Below, one piece after another: positions 38,228 to 46,839 of a stretch of DNA of 64,000 nt. The notes under the pieces were generated by a model. That model ran no database searches and was not told the origin of the DNA. It saw nothing but the letters and a program-made list of their open reading frames with translations. The position numbers and the translations under genes are program-made. The first letter of the stretch is position 1, and each line of letters begins with the position of its first letter. Origin of the DNA: Aestuariispira insulae (GTDB taxonomy: Bacteria; Pseudomonadota; Alphaproteobacteria; UBA8366; Aestuariispiraceae); NCBI RefSeq assembly GCF_003385955.1, contig NZ_QRDW01000009.1, forward strand, positions 78,419 through 142,418. The letters run 5' to 3'.

Positions 38228-39205
38228 ATGAAAAACATGTTTCTTTCATTCGCGTTTGCGGCCGCGGCCAGTTTCGCCGCTACCGCCCTGGCCGAACCGA
38301 CGGTCGGGATCAGCCCCTGGGGGCCTGATGATGAGATCGGCCGCCTCAACCTGATGACGGAGGAAACCCGTGCCGCAGTTCTGAGCCGCGTTGCCAGCGG
38401 CAAAAGCTATGATCTCAGCGTGGATTATTTTGTTGGCATGCCCAGCTGGCACGGGATCGGCGATCCCCGTTATCAATATTGGCTGACCCATACACCCCAT
38501 GGCACGGTTGTGGACGATCCGATGGGTGTCGGCCAGGAAATCAACCACCATGTCAGCTATACCGGGGATGCAGTCTCCATGTATACCCACATGGGCACCC
38601 ATATTGATGCCCTCAATCATTTTGGCCTCAAGGGTAAGATCTGGAACGGATTTTCCGCCAGCGAGCATCTGGGTGACAGGGGTTGGAAAAAAGCCGGAGC
38701 CGAAACCATTCCTCCGATCATTGCCCGGGGCGTGATGCTGGATATCCCGGTGGCACTCGGCCTTGAGGAATTGCCGGAAAACTACCGGATCACCCCGGAT
38801 GATCTAAAATCCGCCCTTTCCCATCATAAGGTGGATCTGCAATCCGGTGACGTGGTTATGATCCGGACCGGCCGCATGCGTCATTATCTGGATGAAACGG
38901 CCTATATGCATAACGCACCAGGATTGGATATCACAGCGGCCAAATGGCTGGTGGAGGAAAAGGGTGCAATGCTGCTTGGCGCGGATAATCTCAGTCTCGA
39001 GGCGTTTCCTTCCCAGACGGAGGGTGATTATGTGCCGGTCCACACTTATCTTCTTGCAGAAAAGGGGGTGATGATCATGGAACTGGTGATGCTGGAAGAT
39101 CTGTCCCGCGACCAGATTTATGAATTTGCCTTCATCGGCGGGTCATTGAAATTCCGCGGGGCCAGCGCCGCCCCCATGCGCCCCATTGCCCTTCCGCTGA
39201 AATAA
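38228..39205 (+). CDS. Secreted cyclase-family (kynurenine formamidase-like) hydrolase
   Basis: 325 residues with a signal peptide (about 1-22, ending ALA). The cyclase/KynB fold is marked by HMGTHIDALNHFG (the metal-binding H-x-G-T-H-x-D-x-x-x-H), DVVMIRTGRMRHY and GADNLSLEAFPS. Family members hydrolyse cyclic or formylated aromatic amides and lactones; this one acts in the periplasm. It begins four bases after the EamA stop and is the last gene of the three-gene operon. The substrate is unknown. Confidence 0.88.
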   Translation: MKNMFLSFAFAAAASFAATALAEPTVGISPWGPDDEIGRLNLMTEETRAAVLSRVASGKSYDLSVDYFVGMPSWHGIGDPRYQYWLTHTPHGTVVDDPMGVGQEINHHVSYTGDAVSMYTHMGTHIDALNHFGLKGKIWNGFSASEHLGDRGWKKAGAETIPPIIARGVMLDIPVALGLEELPENYRITPDDLKSALSHHKVDLQSGDVVMIRTGRMRHYLDETAYMHNAPGLDITAAKWLVEEKGAMLLGADNLSLEAFPSQTEGDYVPVHTYLLAEKGVMIMELVMLEDLSRDQIYEFAFIGGSLKFRGASAAPMRPIALPLK

Positions 39206-39223
39206 CCATCTGCGACACTATGC

Positions 39224-39901
39224 TTATTTGGCATCGTGAAAAATAACACCCAGCGCGTGGCGTTGGCCGGATCGGATCCGGCTGACGCCATGGCGCATGG
39301 TCACCCGGTAATCGCCGCGCTTCCCTTTTTTGGGCTGATGATTGACCGGAAAGACCACCGCATCCCCCTGTTTCAGCGGTATCACCTCGGCACGTGACTG
39401 CATCCGGGCGCGCTGTTCGGTCAGAATAAACTCACCGCCCTCGAAATCCGTTTCCGGGCGGGAAAGCAATATGGCAACCTGCAGCGGAAAAACCATCTCG
39501 CCATAAAGATCCTGATGCAGGCAGTTATAATCCCCTTCGCCATAACGCAGGATAAGCGGGGTCGGCCTTTCCTGGCCATTTTGATGGCAGCGTTTCAAAT
39601 AGTCCTGATGAACGGCTGGATAGCGGATCGCCACCCCCATCCTGGCCGTCCATTCATTGGCGATCTCCGCCAGGGCCGGATAGAGGCTGTTGCGCAAATC
39701 CAGGATCCGGTCCGGCAAAGGATAAGAGAAATAGCGGTATTCTCCCTGGCCAAAACCATGCCGGGCCATGGCCACGGTTGATCGATAGCGTTGATCGTCA
39801 TCGTAACCATTTACAAAAGACTGGCATTCCGACGGAGATAACAACCCGGTTAACAGGCAATAGCCGGTTTCATTCAGGGCGTCTTTATTGATTTGCACCA
39901 A
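39224..39901 (-). CDS. 2-oxoglutarate/Fe(II)-dependent oxygenase
   Basis: 225 residues. The double-stranded beta-helix has its iron site in CLHQDLYGEM (His-x-Asp) and the distal His in MRHGVSRIRSG, the latter followed by Arg residues that bind 2-oxoglutarate. GGEFILTEQRARMQSRAEV and GDAVVFPVNHQP lie between. The overall layout fits COG3826, a family loosely annotated as acting on damaged nucleic acid; that function is not shown here. The start is TTG 39901 with AAGG nine bases upstream, or GTG 39898. It converges with the cyclase operon. Confidence 0.85.
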   Translation of the reverse strand: MVQINKDALNETGYCLLTGLLSPSECQSFVNGYDDDQRYRSTVAMARHGFGQGEYRYFSYPLPDRILDLRNSLYPALAEIANEWTARMGVAIRYPAVHQDYLKRCHQNGQERPTPLILRYGEGDYNCLHQDLYGEMVFPLQVAILLSRPETDFEGGEFILTEQRARMQSRAEVIPLKQGDAVVFPVNHQPKKGKRGDYRVTMRHGVSRIRSGQRHALGVIFHDAK

Positions 39902-39981
39902 GGGCGGGAACCTTCTGCATCCATGTGATCTGGATAGTTTAGCGATCCTGCCGCCGGGCCAGCCACCCGATCCTTGCGCTT

Positions 39982-40431
39982 CTAATAACCGCTGCTATAC
40001 CCACCTTCTTCGGTGGATTTTTGCCCGCTGTCATCTTTGCTGCTCATGGTTACGATATACCAGACATTGCGCACGCCATCCCCGTTGATATCACCGGGTT
40101 TCTTATCCTTAATGAAAAGATAAAGAGGCTGTTCCTTGTAGGCCCATTGATTGCGCCCGTCCTTGCGGGGGATCATACTAAAATCCCCTTTTGCCTCCGC
40201 GCCGTCGGCCGCATAGGCCGGCGGCCAGTTTGTCGCACAATCCTGATAGCAGTTGGAGATGCCCGGTAAATCGAGATCAAAGACATAGAGCGTCAAGCCT
40301 GCTTCATTGGTCAGGATTTTGCCGCCTGCCACTTCCCGAACGGAAATGCCATTTGGCAGCGATAAACCGTAGCTGACGCAGCCCGCCAAGAGAGACAATG
40401 AAATCAGGATGCTCGCAAACCGAATTTTCAT
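39982..40431 (-). CDS. COG4315-type lipoprotein, paralogue 1
   Basis: 149 residues, lipoprotein signal peptide with lipobox SLLAGC (Cys about residue 17). The mature part has the repeated COG4315 (Lipoprotein_15) pattern: LTLYVFDLDLPGISNCYQDC, ATNWPPAYA, then NQWAYKEQPLYLFIKDKKPGDINGDG and VWYIV. The S-N-C-x3-C-A-x2-W signature is shared with the two proteins at 43917 and 44351. The role of the family is unknown. AAGGGGAAG precedes the ATG. It stands apart from the other two copies, with a hybrid kinase gene between. Confidence 0.88.
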   Translation of the reverse strand: MKIRFASILISLSLLAGCVSYGLSLPNGISVREVAGGKILTNEAGLTLYVFDLDLPGISNCYQDCATNWPPAYAADGAEAKGDFSMIPRKDGRNQWAYKEQPLYLFIKDKKPGDINGDGVRNVWYIVTMSSKDDSGQKSTEEGGYSSGY

Positions 40432-40521
40432 AGACGTCTTCCCCTTAATCCAAAACCTGCACCGATCAGTTGTATTCTGATGCGCTTTTTGCCTGACTGC
40501 AATCATCGCACCATAAAAACG

Positions 40522-42438
40522 TTAACAATCGGTGACCTTGCTCAACGCACGCACCATGGCCTGAAACAATAGATCACGTTCTATCGGCTTGGTGACATGA
40601 TCATCCATACCAGCGCTGAGGTAGCGTTCACGATCTCCCTTCATGGCATTGGCCGTCAAAGCAATGATCGGTACATCGCTTTTTGGAGGGGCCATGGCGC
40701 GGATCTCGGCGGTCGCGGTGATCCCGTCCATGCGTGGCATCTGAGAATCCATCAAGATCAGATCATAATCTTCCGTTTCAACCTTCGCGACCGCTGCGGC
40801 ACCATCATCGGCAAAATCCATGGATACATTCAACCGCCCCAGGAATGCCTGCATCAGGCGCTGGTTCACATGGTTATCTTCAGCCACCAGGATACGCACA
40901 GGGGCCGTTCCTGCTTTTAGGAACCCCTCCGGCACTTCCGTTTGCAGATCTTTTGCATTCTCCAGGGCTGCTGGCTGACCGGCATCAAATTCTATTCCAA
41001 CAGAAACAGTCGTGCCCCGGCCCTGCTGACTATCCAGCGATACGGTGCCTCCCATCAGTTCCGTCAATTCCCGACATATGGCCAAGCCCAAACCTGTGCC
41101 GCCATAGCGGCGCGAGACCGAACCATCCACCTGGGCAAATCGTGCAAACAGCTTTTCCTGGTCCGCCTTTGCGATACCAATGCCACTATCTTCGACCGTC
41201 AAGGTTACATGATGCCGACCGCTCTTTAACAACGAATGATCCATCCTGAGACTGACCGCACCCATATCCGTGAATTTAAGGGCATTTCCCAGAAGATTGT
41301 TCAAAATCTGGCGCAGACGCAATGTATCGCCGATCAAAACCGGTGGCATGACAGGCGGTAAAGACAGTTTAAAATCGATGCCTTTGGCATTGGCTGCCTG
41401 GCGCCAGAAACCGGCAACCCTTTTCAGTAGTTCCCCCATATCAAAGGCGACAGGTTCCAATTCCATTGCACCCGCCTCCACCTTGGAAAGGTCCAAAATG
41501 TCGTTTAACAGGTCTCTGAGTCCAAGGCCGCTTTCCCGAACATAACGCAACATCTGTTGCTGTTCTTCATTCAGGCCTTCATCCATCAAAGCTTCTGTGA
41601 AGCCCAGAATACCGTTAAGCGGGGTGCGTAATTCATGGCTCATCACGGCAAGAAAATCGGATTTTGCACGATTTGCCGCCTCCGCCTGTTCCAAAGCCTC
41701 GCGCAACTCCGTGACATCCTCTTCTGTCACCACAAGATTGAATTCACCGGTCACTGGATCACGGCTGATCCGGACATCCATCGCATGCCGCCGCGGCCCG
41801 GCCAGGGTTTCCACCTGAAACTCCTCCCGGCTTGCCTGATGGTCCCGGGCCCGGCGCAACCGGTTCTGGCCGAGCGCCCGGTCGGAAAAGCGCCGTACAA
41901 ATAAAGGGTCCGGATCAACAATCCGGTCTTCCCGGATATTGCCATAAATCGCGCCCGCGGCTTCATTCTGGCGCATCAGATGGCCATCCATGGAAAAAAC
42001 AGTGATGGGATTGGGGATATAGCGCATCGCCTCGATCAGCATGATATTATCCGGCATACTTCCCAGATCAACATCGTCGGACACAAAGGCGATGATCCCT
42101 TCCACCGCATCGTCACCCAGCCGGATAGACCGATGGCGCATATGAGTAACCTTCGGCTTGTCGTTGGGATAGGTGGTCCAGGTTTCCTCGCGCTCGCCCT
42201 GCGCCGCGGCCATTTCAAAGGTCTGCCAAACCCGCCGTTTCGCACCATCACTGTCACCGGACAAGTCCTTGTCGATCATATCCTGGACCGTGTTCACACC
42301 CCACATCTTCAAAGCGGCCTGGTTGCACCACCAAAACTTATAGTTGCGAACATCAAAAAACCATACCGGAGTCGGTACCATTTCAAACAGTTCGGCCTCT
42401 GAACGATGTTGGAAATGTCTTAAATGGTCATTTGCCAT
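40522..42438 (-). CDS. Hybrid histidine kinase/response regulator with two PAS domains
   Basis: 638 residues, no membrane helix, so cytoplasmic. Order: PAS 1 (FEMVPTPVWFFDVRNYKFWWC), PAS 2 (IPNPITVFSMDGHLMRQN), a coiled-coil linker, HisKA with [18 protein letters not shown], HATPase ([28 protein letters not shown]) and a C-terminal receiver with DLILMDSQMPRMDG. The receiver ends the protein, so phosphate must pass on to a separate phosphotransfer protein. It lies between COG4315 paralogue 1 and the ECF operon, in the same direction; whether it belongs to that system is open. Confidence 0.94.
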   Translation of the reverse strand: MANDHLRHFQHRSEAELFEMVPTPVWFFDVRNYKFWWCNQAALKMWGVNTVQDMIDKDLSGDSDGAKRRVWQTFEMAAAQGEREETWTTYPNDKPKVTHMRHRSIRLGDDAVEGIIAFVSDDVDLGSMPDNIMLIEAMRYIPNPITVFSMDGHLMRQNEAAGAIYGNIREDRIVDPDPLFVRRFSDRALGQNRLRRARDHQASREEFQVETLAGPRRHAMDVRISRDPVTGEFNLVVTEEDVTELREALEQAEAANRAKSDFLAVMSHELRTPLNGILGFTEALMDEGLNEEQQQMLRYVRESGLGLRDLLNDILDLSKVEAGAMELEPVAFDMGELLKRVAGFWRQAANAKGIDFKLSLPPVMPPVLIGDTLRLRQILNNLLGNALKFTDMGAVSLRMDHSLLKSGRHHVTLTVEDSGIGIAKADQEKLFARFAQVDGSVSRRYGGTGLGLAICRELTELMGGTVSLDSQQGRGTTVSVGIEFDAGQPAALENAKDLQTEVPEGFLKAGTAPVRILVAEDNHVNQRLMQAFLGRLNVSMDFADDGAAAVAKVETEDYDLILMDSQMPRMDGITATAEIRAMAPPKSDVPIIALTANAMKGDRERYLSAGMDDHVTKPIERDLLFQAMVRALSKVTDC

Positions 42439-42576
42439 AGGAAGACCGCCCCCCTGCCCCAGTTGGATATATCACTGCTGATAAACCTAGCCAGCTATCC
42501 AGCCTTTGCAATGCAAAAGTCACGGCATATTATAGGCGACCAATAATTGAAAATGGTCAAAATCGTAGAACCGGCT

Positions 42577-43371
42577 TCAAATGGCACCGGCCGGCCATTG
42601 CGCCTGCAGCTTGCTGGCCAACCCTTCCAGCTGGTCCTTTGACAGATTGCCGACCAGATTAAAACTCAGTGACGGGTTTAACCAGTAAAAGGCCCCGGTT
42701 TTGCCCTGGGACACAAAGGCAAAGGATGATGTCTTGCCCGAGGGATTGGGCGTGATGAACAAGGTCACCCGTTCCCCCTTTTCATCTTCAAACATAAACT
42801 GGGCCGCCGCCCCATTGGTCGCCGCCAACAGACGCCCGCCGATCAGGTCAAAATCCAGCCCGCTCAGATCCGGCTCAATCAGTTGCCGGTCCAGCCTTTT
42901 TGACAGCCAGGAGACCAAATGCTGGGACTGTTCCGCCGTCACTTCGACAGGATGGGTCTTGTCAACCGAATAGACATCATGGGCATTGATGGCGAGATGG
43001 GCCTCCGCGGAAGCCGAAAAATCCTGTGACGCCAGGATTCCGCGCGTCATCCACCCCCCGGCGAGGCCAACCGCCAGCAGCAAAATTGACGCGGCCACCA
43101 GGCGCAGCTCCGGCCGCCAGAGACTCATTCGGCTTTCCCTGTTTTTCCGCAAGTTTCTCGGATCAAGATAGTCCGGCACGGGTGCGTCCACTTCCCGGTC
43201 AAACAGGGCTTTTAAATCCTGATTCTGCTGTTGCCAGGTCCGGACCTTTTCCATGGCGTCGGGGTTTTCTTTCAGGAACGCCTCCATGGCCCCGACCCGA
43301 TCAGGGTCGAGCTGGCCGTCCACATACATCATCATTTCATCATCGCTGAAAATGGGATCCTGTCTGCTCAT
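42577..43371 (-). CDS. Membrane-anchored anti-sigma factor
   Basis: 264 residues. The N-terminal cytoplasmic part FSDDEMMMYVDGQLDPDRV, AMEAFLKENPDAMEKVRTWQQQNQ is typical of anti-sigma domains that hold ECF sigma factors. One membrane helix follows (about residues 91-110, VAASILLLAVGLAGGWMTRG), then a periplasmic domain of about 150 residues with ITPNPSGKTSSFAFVSQGKTG. The first codons overlap the stop of the sigma-factor gene by four bases (ATGA), so they are made together. It should release the sigma factor on a periplasmic or envelope signal; the signal is unknown. Confidence 0.9.
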   Translation of the reverse strand: MSRQDPIFSDDEMMMYVDGQLDPDRVGAMEAFLKENPDAMEKVRTWQQQNQDLKALFDREVDAPVPDYLDPRNLRKNRESRMSLWRPELRLVAASILLLAVGLAGGWMTRGILASQDFSASAEAHLAINAHDVYSVDKTHPVEVTAEQSQHLVSWLSKRLDRQLIEPDLSGLDFDLIGGRLLAATNGAAAQFMFEDEKGERVTLFITPNPSGKTSSFAFVSQGKTGAFYWLNPSLSFNLVGNLSKDQLEGLASKLQAQWPAGAI

Positions 43372-43889
43372 TTCACCGTCCTCACCGATACCGTTTTTTC
43401 CACCCCTTCCTCCGTCAGCCGGGTCAGATTCTGCCGGGCCCTTGAAAGCCTGGACATCACCGTACCCTGCGGAATATTGAGGATTTCCGCCGCCTCCCGA
43501 TAACTCACCCCTTCCAGGACCACCAAGGTTAAAACCTCTTTTTGATCTTCCGGTAGTTTGGCCAGTGCCTCGGCGGTCTGGCCCAGCGCGATCCGGTTGA
43601 CCTGCGGCGCCTGCTCGGACAGACGCGCCGGATCCCGGACCTCTTCGATCGGCAGGCTGTTCCGGGCGAAATCCGTTCGGCGCACCTGGTTCCGGTTCAC
43701 ATTGACCATTACCTTGAACAGCCAGCTTTTCAGGGATCCGGAAGGCCGCCAAAGGCGGCGCTTCCGAATGGCACGCTCCAGACAATCCTGGACCAGGTCG
43801 TCCGCACGATCCCGGTCCTGGGTCAGCGCCAGCGCATAACGCCTGAGCGCCGGAACCTGATCGGCGATATCGTCCATCAAATCAGCCAT
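43368..43889 (-). CDS. ECF RNA polymerase sigma factor
   Basis: 173 residues with sigma region 2 (VPALRRYALALTQDRDRADDLVQDCLERAI, including the LVQDC -10 recognition helix) and region 4 (LPEDQKEVLTLVVLEGVSYREAAEIL, PQGTVMSRLSRARQNL). Regions 1 and 3 are absent, so it is an extracytoplasmic-function sigma factor. GGGAGTG precedes the ATG. It is the third gene of an operon beginning with two COG4315 genes (gaps 20 and 27 bp) and is followed by its anti-sigma gene with a four-base overlap. It presumably transcribes its own operon and perhaps the third COG4315 gene. Confidence 0.93.
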   Translation of the reverse strand: MADLMDDIADQVPALRRYALALTQDRDRADDLVQDCLERAIRKRRLWRPSGSLKSWLFKVMVNVNRNQVRRTDFARNSLPIEEVRDPARLSEQAPQVNRIALGQTAEALAKLPEDQKEVLTLVVLEGVSYREAAEILNIPQGTVMSRLSRARQNLTRLTEEGVEKTVSVRTVK

Positions 43890-43916
43890 AACACTCCCTC
43901 GGCCCCAAAAACGGCC

Positions 43917-44330
43917 TTAATAACCGCTGCTGCCATCCATCCGGATCACGTGCCAGACATTCTTGACCTTATCGCCGGTCACGTCTCCAGCCTTCTTATC
44001 TTTGATCCAGGTATAAAGCGGCATTCCTTTATAGGCCCATTGCCAATCACCGTCATCCCTGGTGATCACGGAAAAATCCCCTTCGGCCTTGGCATCCTTG
44101 GTGGCCATCATCGGCGACCAGGCAGTGGCGCATCCGCCATTGCAATTGGATTTTCCAGGCTGGTCCTTATCAAAAGTATAGAGGGTCATTCCCTTTGCAT
44201 TGGCCAGAACCTTGCCAAGCGAACTTTCCTGATACTGGAAACCGGCCGCCGCATGATGATCGGCAAGTGCCGCGGTAGCGCCCAACGCCAGCGCGGCAGT
44301 GAGGATGGATGCTTTTAAAACCTGTTTCAT
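43917..44330 (-). CDS. COG4315-type exported protein, paralogue 2
   Basis: 137 residues with an ordinary signal peptide (about 1-23, ending ALA), no lipobox, so soluble periplasmic or secreted. The COG4315 core is MTLYTFDKDQPGKSNCNGGC, ATAWSPM, then WQWAYKGMPLYTWIKDKKAGDVTGD and VWHVIRM. An Asp-His-His sequence near the mature N-terminus (ADHHAAAG) could bind metal. AAAGGAAC lies about eight bases before the ATG. Second gene of the four-gene sigma-factor operon, 20 bp after paralogue 3. Confidence 0.88.
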   Translation of the reverse strand: MKQVLKASILTAALALGATAALADHHAAAGFQYQESSLGKVLANAKGMTLYTFDKDQPGKSNCNGGCATAWSPMMATKDAKAEGDFSVITRDDGDWQWAYKGMPLYTWIKDKKAGDVTGDKVKNVWHVIRMDGSSGY

Positions 44331-44350
44331 GTCGATTGTTCCTTTCACGA

Positions 44351-44803
44351 TCAATAGCTGCCGCCATAGCCGCCATTGCCGCCATAGCTGTAGGTTTTTT
44401 GGGCTTTCTTGATCAGGACCGCATGCCAGACACCACCGATGCCGTGACCAGTCATATCGCCGGGCCGATCATCCTGGGCATAGAGATAAAGCGGTTGGCC
44501 CTTATAAGCCCATTGCCAGACATTACCGTCCCGCTTGATCACCGAATAATCACCCTGGGCCGCCTGATAACCGCTGGCCAGCACCGCAGGCCATTTGGCT
44601 GCGCAAGCCTCGTGGCAGTTGGACACACCCGGCATATCCAGATCAAAGGTATAGAGCGTCATGCCATGGGTATCGGTCAGCAGATAGCCGCCGTTGGCTT
44701 TGGCCAGGGTCAATGCCGGGGGGACGGATTGCGCGCCACTGCTGAAACAGGCGGTCAGGGTCATGGCACCGGCCAGGGCAAGTAAGCGGGAACGGATGGT
44801 CAT
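44351..44803 (-). CDS. COG4315-type lipoprotein, paralogue 3, first gene of the ECF operon
   Basis: 150 residues. The lipobox is LTAC (Cys about residue 19). The core has GYLLTDTHGMTLYTFDLDMPG, VSNCHEACAAKWPAVLA and WQWAYKGQPLYLYAQDDRPGD, then VWHAVLIKK, ending in a Gly/Tyr-rich tail GGNGGYGGSY. AAAAGGATC precedes the ATG by about nine bases. It heads the operon COG4315-3 / COG4315-2 / sigma / anti-sigma. A candidate ECF-type promoter lies about 45-75 bp upstream. Confidence 0.88.
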   Translation of the reverse strand: MTIRSRLLALAGAMTLTACFSSGAQSVPPALTLAKANGGYLLTDTHGMTLYTFDLDMPGVSNCHEACAAKWPAVLASGYQAAQGDYSVIKRDGNVWQWAYKGQPLYLYAQDDRPGDMTGHGIGGVWHAVLIKKAQKTYSYGGNGGYGGSY

Positions 44804-44847
44804 AGGGTTGATCCTTTTTCGAAGTGGTAAATTTGTCCCTCCGAAAA

Positions 44848-44877
44848 CAGAACAGGTCGACCGGGCCAATTATTCCC
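44848..44877 (-). promoter_or_regulatory. Candidate ECF-type promoter of the sigma-factor operon
   Basis: On the minus strand GGGAATA is followed 16-17 bases later by TGTTC, a layout like ECF promoters (GGAAC/GGAAT -35, short CGTT-like -10). A similar GAATA...GGTT pair lies upstream of COG4315 paralogue 1 at 40452-40479, with a one-base different spacing. The match is weak and needs testing. Confidence 0.3.
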
Positions 44878-44958
44878 AGATTTTTCGACTTTTTTTCATT
44901 GTGATTGAAAAACAAAGGGATGCGCATGCTTTCACGCGCATCCGCAATAGATCGGCGG

Positions 44959-45807
44959 TTAATTTTCCCGCCCGATAAAGTCCAGCAGATACCCTGTGAC
45001 CTCTTCCGGCCGGTCTTCCATCAGGAAATGGCCGCATCCTTCCAGGATTTTGAGCGCCGACCCCGGAATATCTCCGTGCAACCGGTGCGCCCAATCAACC
45101 ATCTGCCATTCGTCATTCTGGCCCCACAGGATCTGGACCGGTATCTCCCCCAACCTGTCCAGGTGCGGGACAACCTCCTGGGTATGGGTCGGGTCGTAAT
45201 GGCGGATCTGATGCTGGAACAGGCTCGCCTGTCCGATAGGGTTGGAGATCAGCTCCAGGAAATAGGCCTGGGCCCCTTCGGCAAAAGCCGCTTTGTCATG
45301 AACGGCAGAAGACAGCCAATCATGAAAATGGGCCCGATGATCCGCGTCCGACGCCGTTATCAGTTTTTCCAATCCTTCGTGCATCTGCTGGCGGGTGCGC
45401 GGTGAAGGCCAGCTGTCATAGCTGACAATATCCAGCAAGGTCAGGGATCTCGGCATCCGGCCCGCCAACAGGGCCAGGCGCAGGGCCACCGCGCCGCCGA
45501 TATCATGGGCAACCAGATGAAAATCCGTCAGCCCCCAATGGTCCAGCAACCCTTCCAGCACCGGCACCTGCCCGGTAACGGAGGTGTCCACCGCCGGGTC
45601 CCAGGGCCGCTCCGACAGGCCAAATCCCAGCAGGTCATAGAGATAAACACGATAACCGGCTTCGGCCAGTTGGGGCGCGACATGACGCCAGATATAGGAT
45701 GAAGACGGCGTGCCATGCATCAGGACAACGGGCGTGCCTTCGCCGTAAATGCCATAGGCAATGCGGTTGCCATTGACGATGACATGATCTTTCACGAGAG
45801 GGTTCAT
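44959..45807 (-). CDS. Alpha/beta hydrolase with Asp nucleophile (dehalogenase/epoxide-hydrolase type)
   Basis: 282 residues. The oxyanion loop is VLMHGTPSSSYIWRHV, the nucleophile elbow VAHDIGGAVALRLAL with Asp instead of Ser, the acid region ILWGQNDEWQ and the catalytic His in GCGHFLMEDRPEEV. Asp nucleophiles are found in haloalkane and fluoroacetate dehalogenases and epoxide hydrolases. AAGGAG lies six bases before the ATG. It is divergent from a LysR regulator gene across about 110 bp with a clear inverted repeat between them, so it is probably the regulator's target. The substrate is unknown. Confidence 0.88.
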   Translation of the reverse strand: MNPLVKDHVIVNGNRIAYGIYGEGTPVVLMHGTPSSSYIWRHVAPQLAEAGYRVYLYDLLGFGLSERPWDPAVDTSVTGQVPVLEGLLDHWGLTDFHLVAHDIGGAVALRLALLAGRMPRSLTLLDIVSYDSWPSPRTRQQMHEGLEKLITASDADHRAHFHDWLSSAVHDKAAFAEGAQAYFLELISNPIGQASLFQHQIRHYDPTHTQEVVPHLDRLGEIPVQILWGQNDEWQMVDWAHRLHGDIPGSALKILEGCGHFLMEDRPEEVTGYLLDFIGREN

Positions 45808-45858
45808 AACAGGCTCCTTAAAAAAAATCCCTTTCAGGAGTCTTAGCCCACCGCTACA

Positions 45859-45886
45859 ATATGACACAAACGAATGATTGTCATAT
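45859..45886. promoter_or_regulatory. Inverted repeat between hydrolase and LysR genes, likely regulator site
   Basis: ATATGACA at 45859-45866 and TGTCATAT at 45879-45886 are perfect reverse complements 12 bp apart, centred between the two divergent starts. This is the position and form expected of a LysR-type operator serving both directions. Confidence 0.55.
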
Positions 45887-45916
45887 ATTGATCGATATTC
45901 TTCATGTGAGGTTTTT

Positions 45917-46795
45917 ATGGCGGAACGGCTGGAAATTGACGGCTTGAGGGCTTTGCTGGCTATCGCGTCCCAAGGCGGCGTGACCCGGGCCGCCGATCAT
46001 CTTGCCCTGTCACAATCGGCGGTCAGCCATAAGATAAAACGGCTGGAACAGAATCTCGACTGCACCCTGTTGGCCCGGCGGCCTGGCGGCCCTCTCTTCA
46101 CCGAAGCAGGCCTGCGCCTGCTGGAATATGCCCGCCGGATGATCGATCTACATGACGAGGCCCTGGCCGCGCTTGGCCGCAAGGCCCTGGCCGGCACCAT
46201 TCAGCTTGGCATGACCGAAGATACCACCAGCAGCGGCATCGCCCGCATCCTGGGCCGGTTCACAAGGCTGTATCCTGAGATCAAAGTGCGCACGAGGATC
46301 AGCCAGAGCCTGACCCTGGAGGACTGGCTTAAGGATGCGAAGATCGATATAGCCGTGATGCAGATTTTCAAGCGCGACATCCGGCCCGATGACCTGGTTT
46401 TATATGAAGACCGTCTCTATTGGGTGAAATCCCATGACCTGACCCTGGACAGCCAAAAACCGGTGCCGTTCCTGACCTTCGATGAAAATTGCTTTTACCG
46501 CCACTGGGCCTTGGACGAAGGATCCGCAAGAGGACAGCGGTTTGAAACCGTGCTGGAATGCGGCAGCGCCGCCGGGATCCGGTCCGCCGCCCTGTCCGGA
46601 CTCGGCATTGCGCTGCTCAACGGCCTGCATCTCACCCCTGAGCTGGACCTGATCACACAAGAACTGCCATCGCCGCCCGAAATCGCCTATGTGGTGCGGG
46701 CACATAAAAAAAGCCGGACCCCGCCGGTCCGGGCCCTGATCGGTGAGATCGAGCGCGAGATCGGCGGCACCCGGCTTCTGCTGAAAGCCAGCTAA
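45917..46795 (+). CDS. LysR-family transcriptional regulator
   Basis: 292 residues. Helix-turn-helix: GLRALLAIASQGGVTRAADHLALSQSAVSHKIKRLEQNL; effector domain with GTIQLGMTEDTTSSGIARIL and a C-terminal sub-domain ending IGEIEREIGGTRLL. GAGG lies six bases before the ATG. Divergent from the Asp-nucleophile hydrolase gene, which it probably controls through the inverted repeat at 45859. Its 3' end converges on the aldehyde dehydrogenase gene with a hairpin between. Confidence 0.92.
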   Translation: MAERLEIDGLRALLAIASQGGVTRAADHLALSQSAVSHKIKRLEQNLDCTLLARRPGGPLFTEAGLRLLEYARRMIDLHDEALAALGRKALAGTIQLGMTEDTTSSGIARILGRFTRLYPEIKVRTRISQSLTLEDWLKDAKIDIAVMQIFKRDIRPDDLVLYEDRLYWVKSHDLTLDSQKPVPFLTFDENCFYRHWALDEGSARGQRFETVLECGSAAGIRSAALSGLGIALLNGLHLTPELDLITQELPSPPEIAYVVRAHKKSRTPPVRALIGEIEREIGGTRLLLKAS

Positions 46796-46799
46796 GGCG

Positions 46800-46827
46800 G
46801 CGGGACCGGACAAAATGCCGGTCCCGC
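46800..46827. terminator. Hairpin between convergent LysR and aldehyde dehydrogenase genes
   Basis: Perfect 10-bp stem GCGGGACCGG / CCGGTCCCGC with an eight-base loop, in the 44 bp separating two convergent stops. No T-run on either side, so termination is probable but not typical. Confidence 0.5.
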
Positions 46828-46839
46828 ACGCCCCATGTA

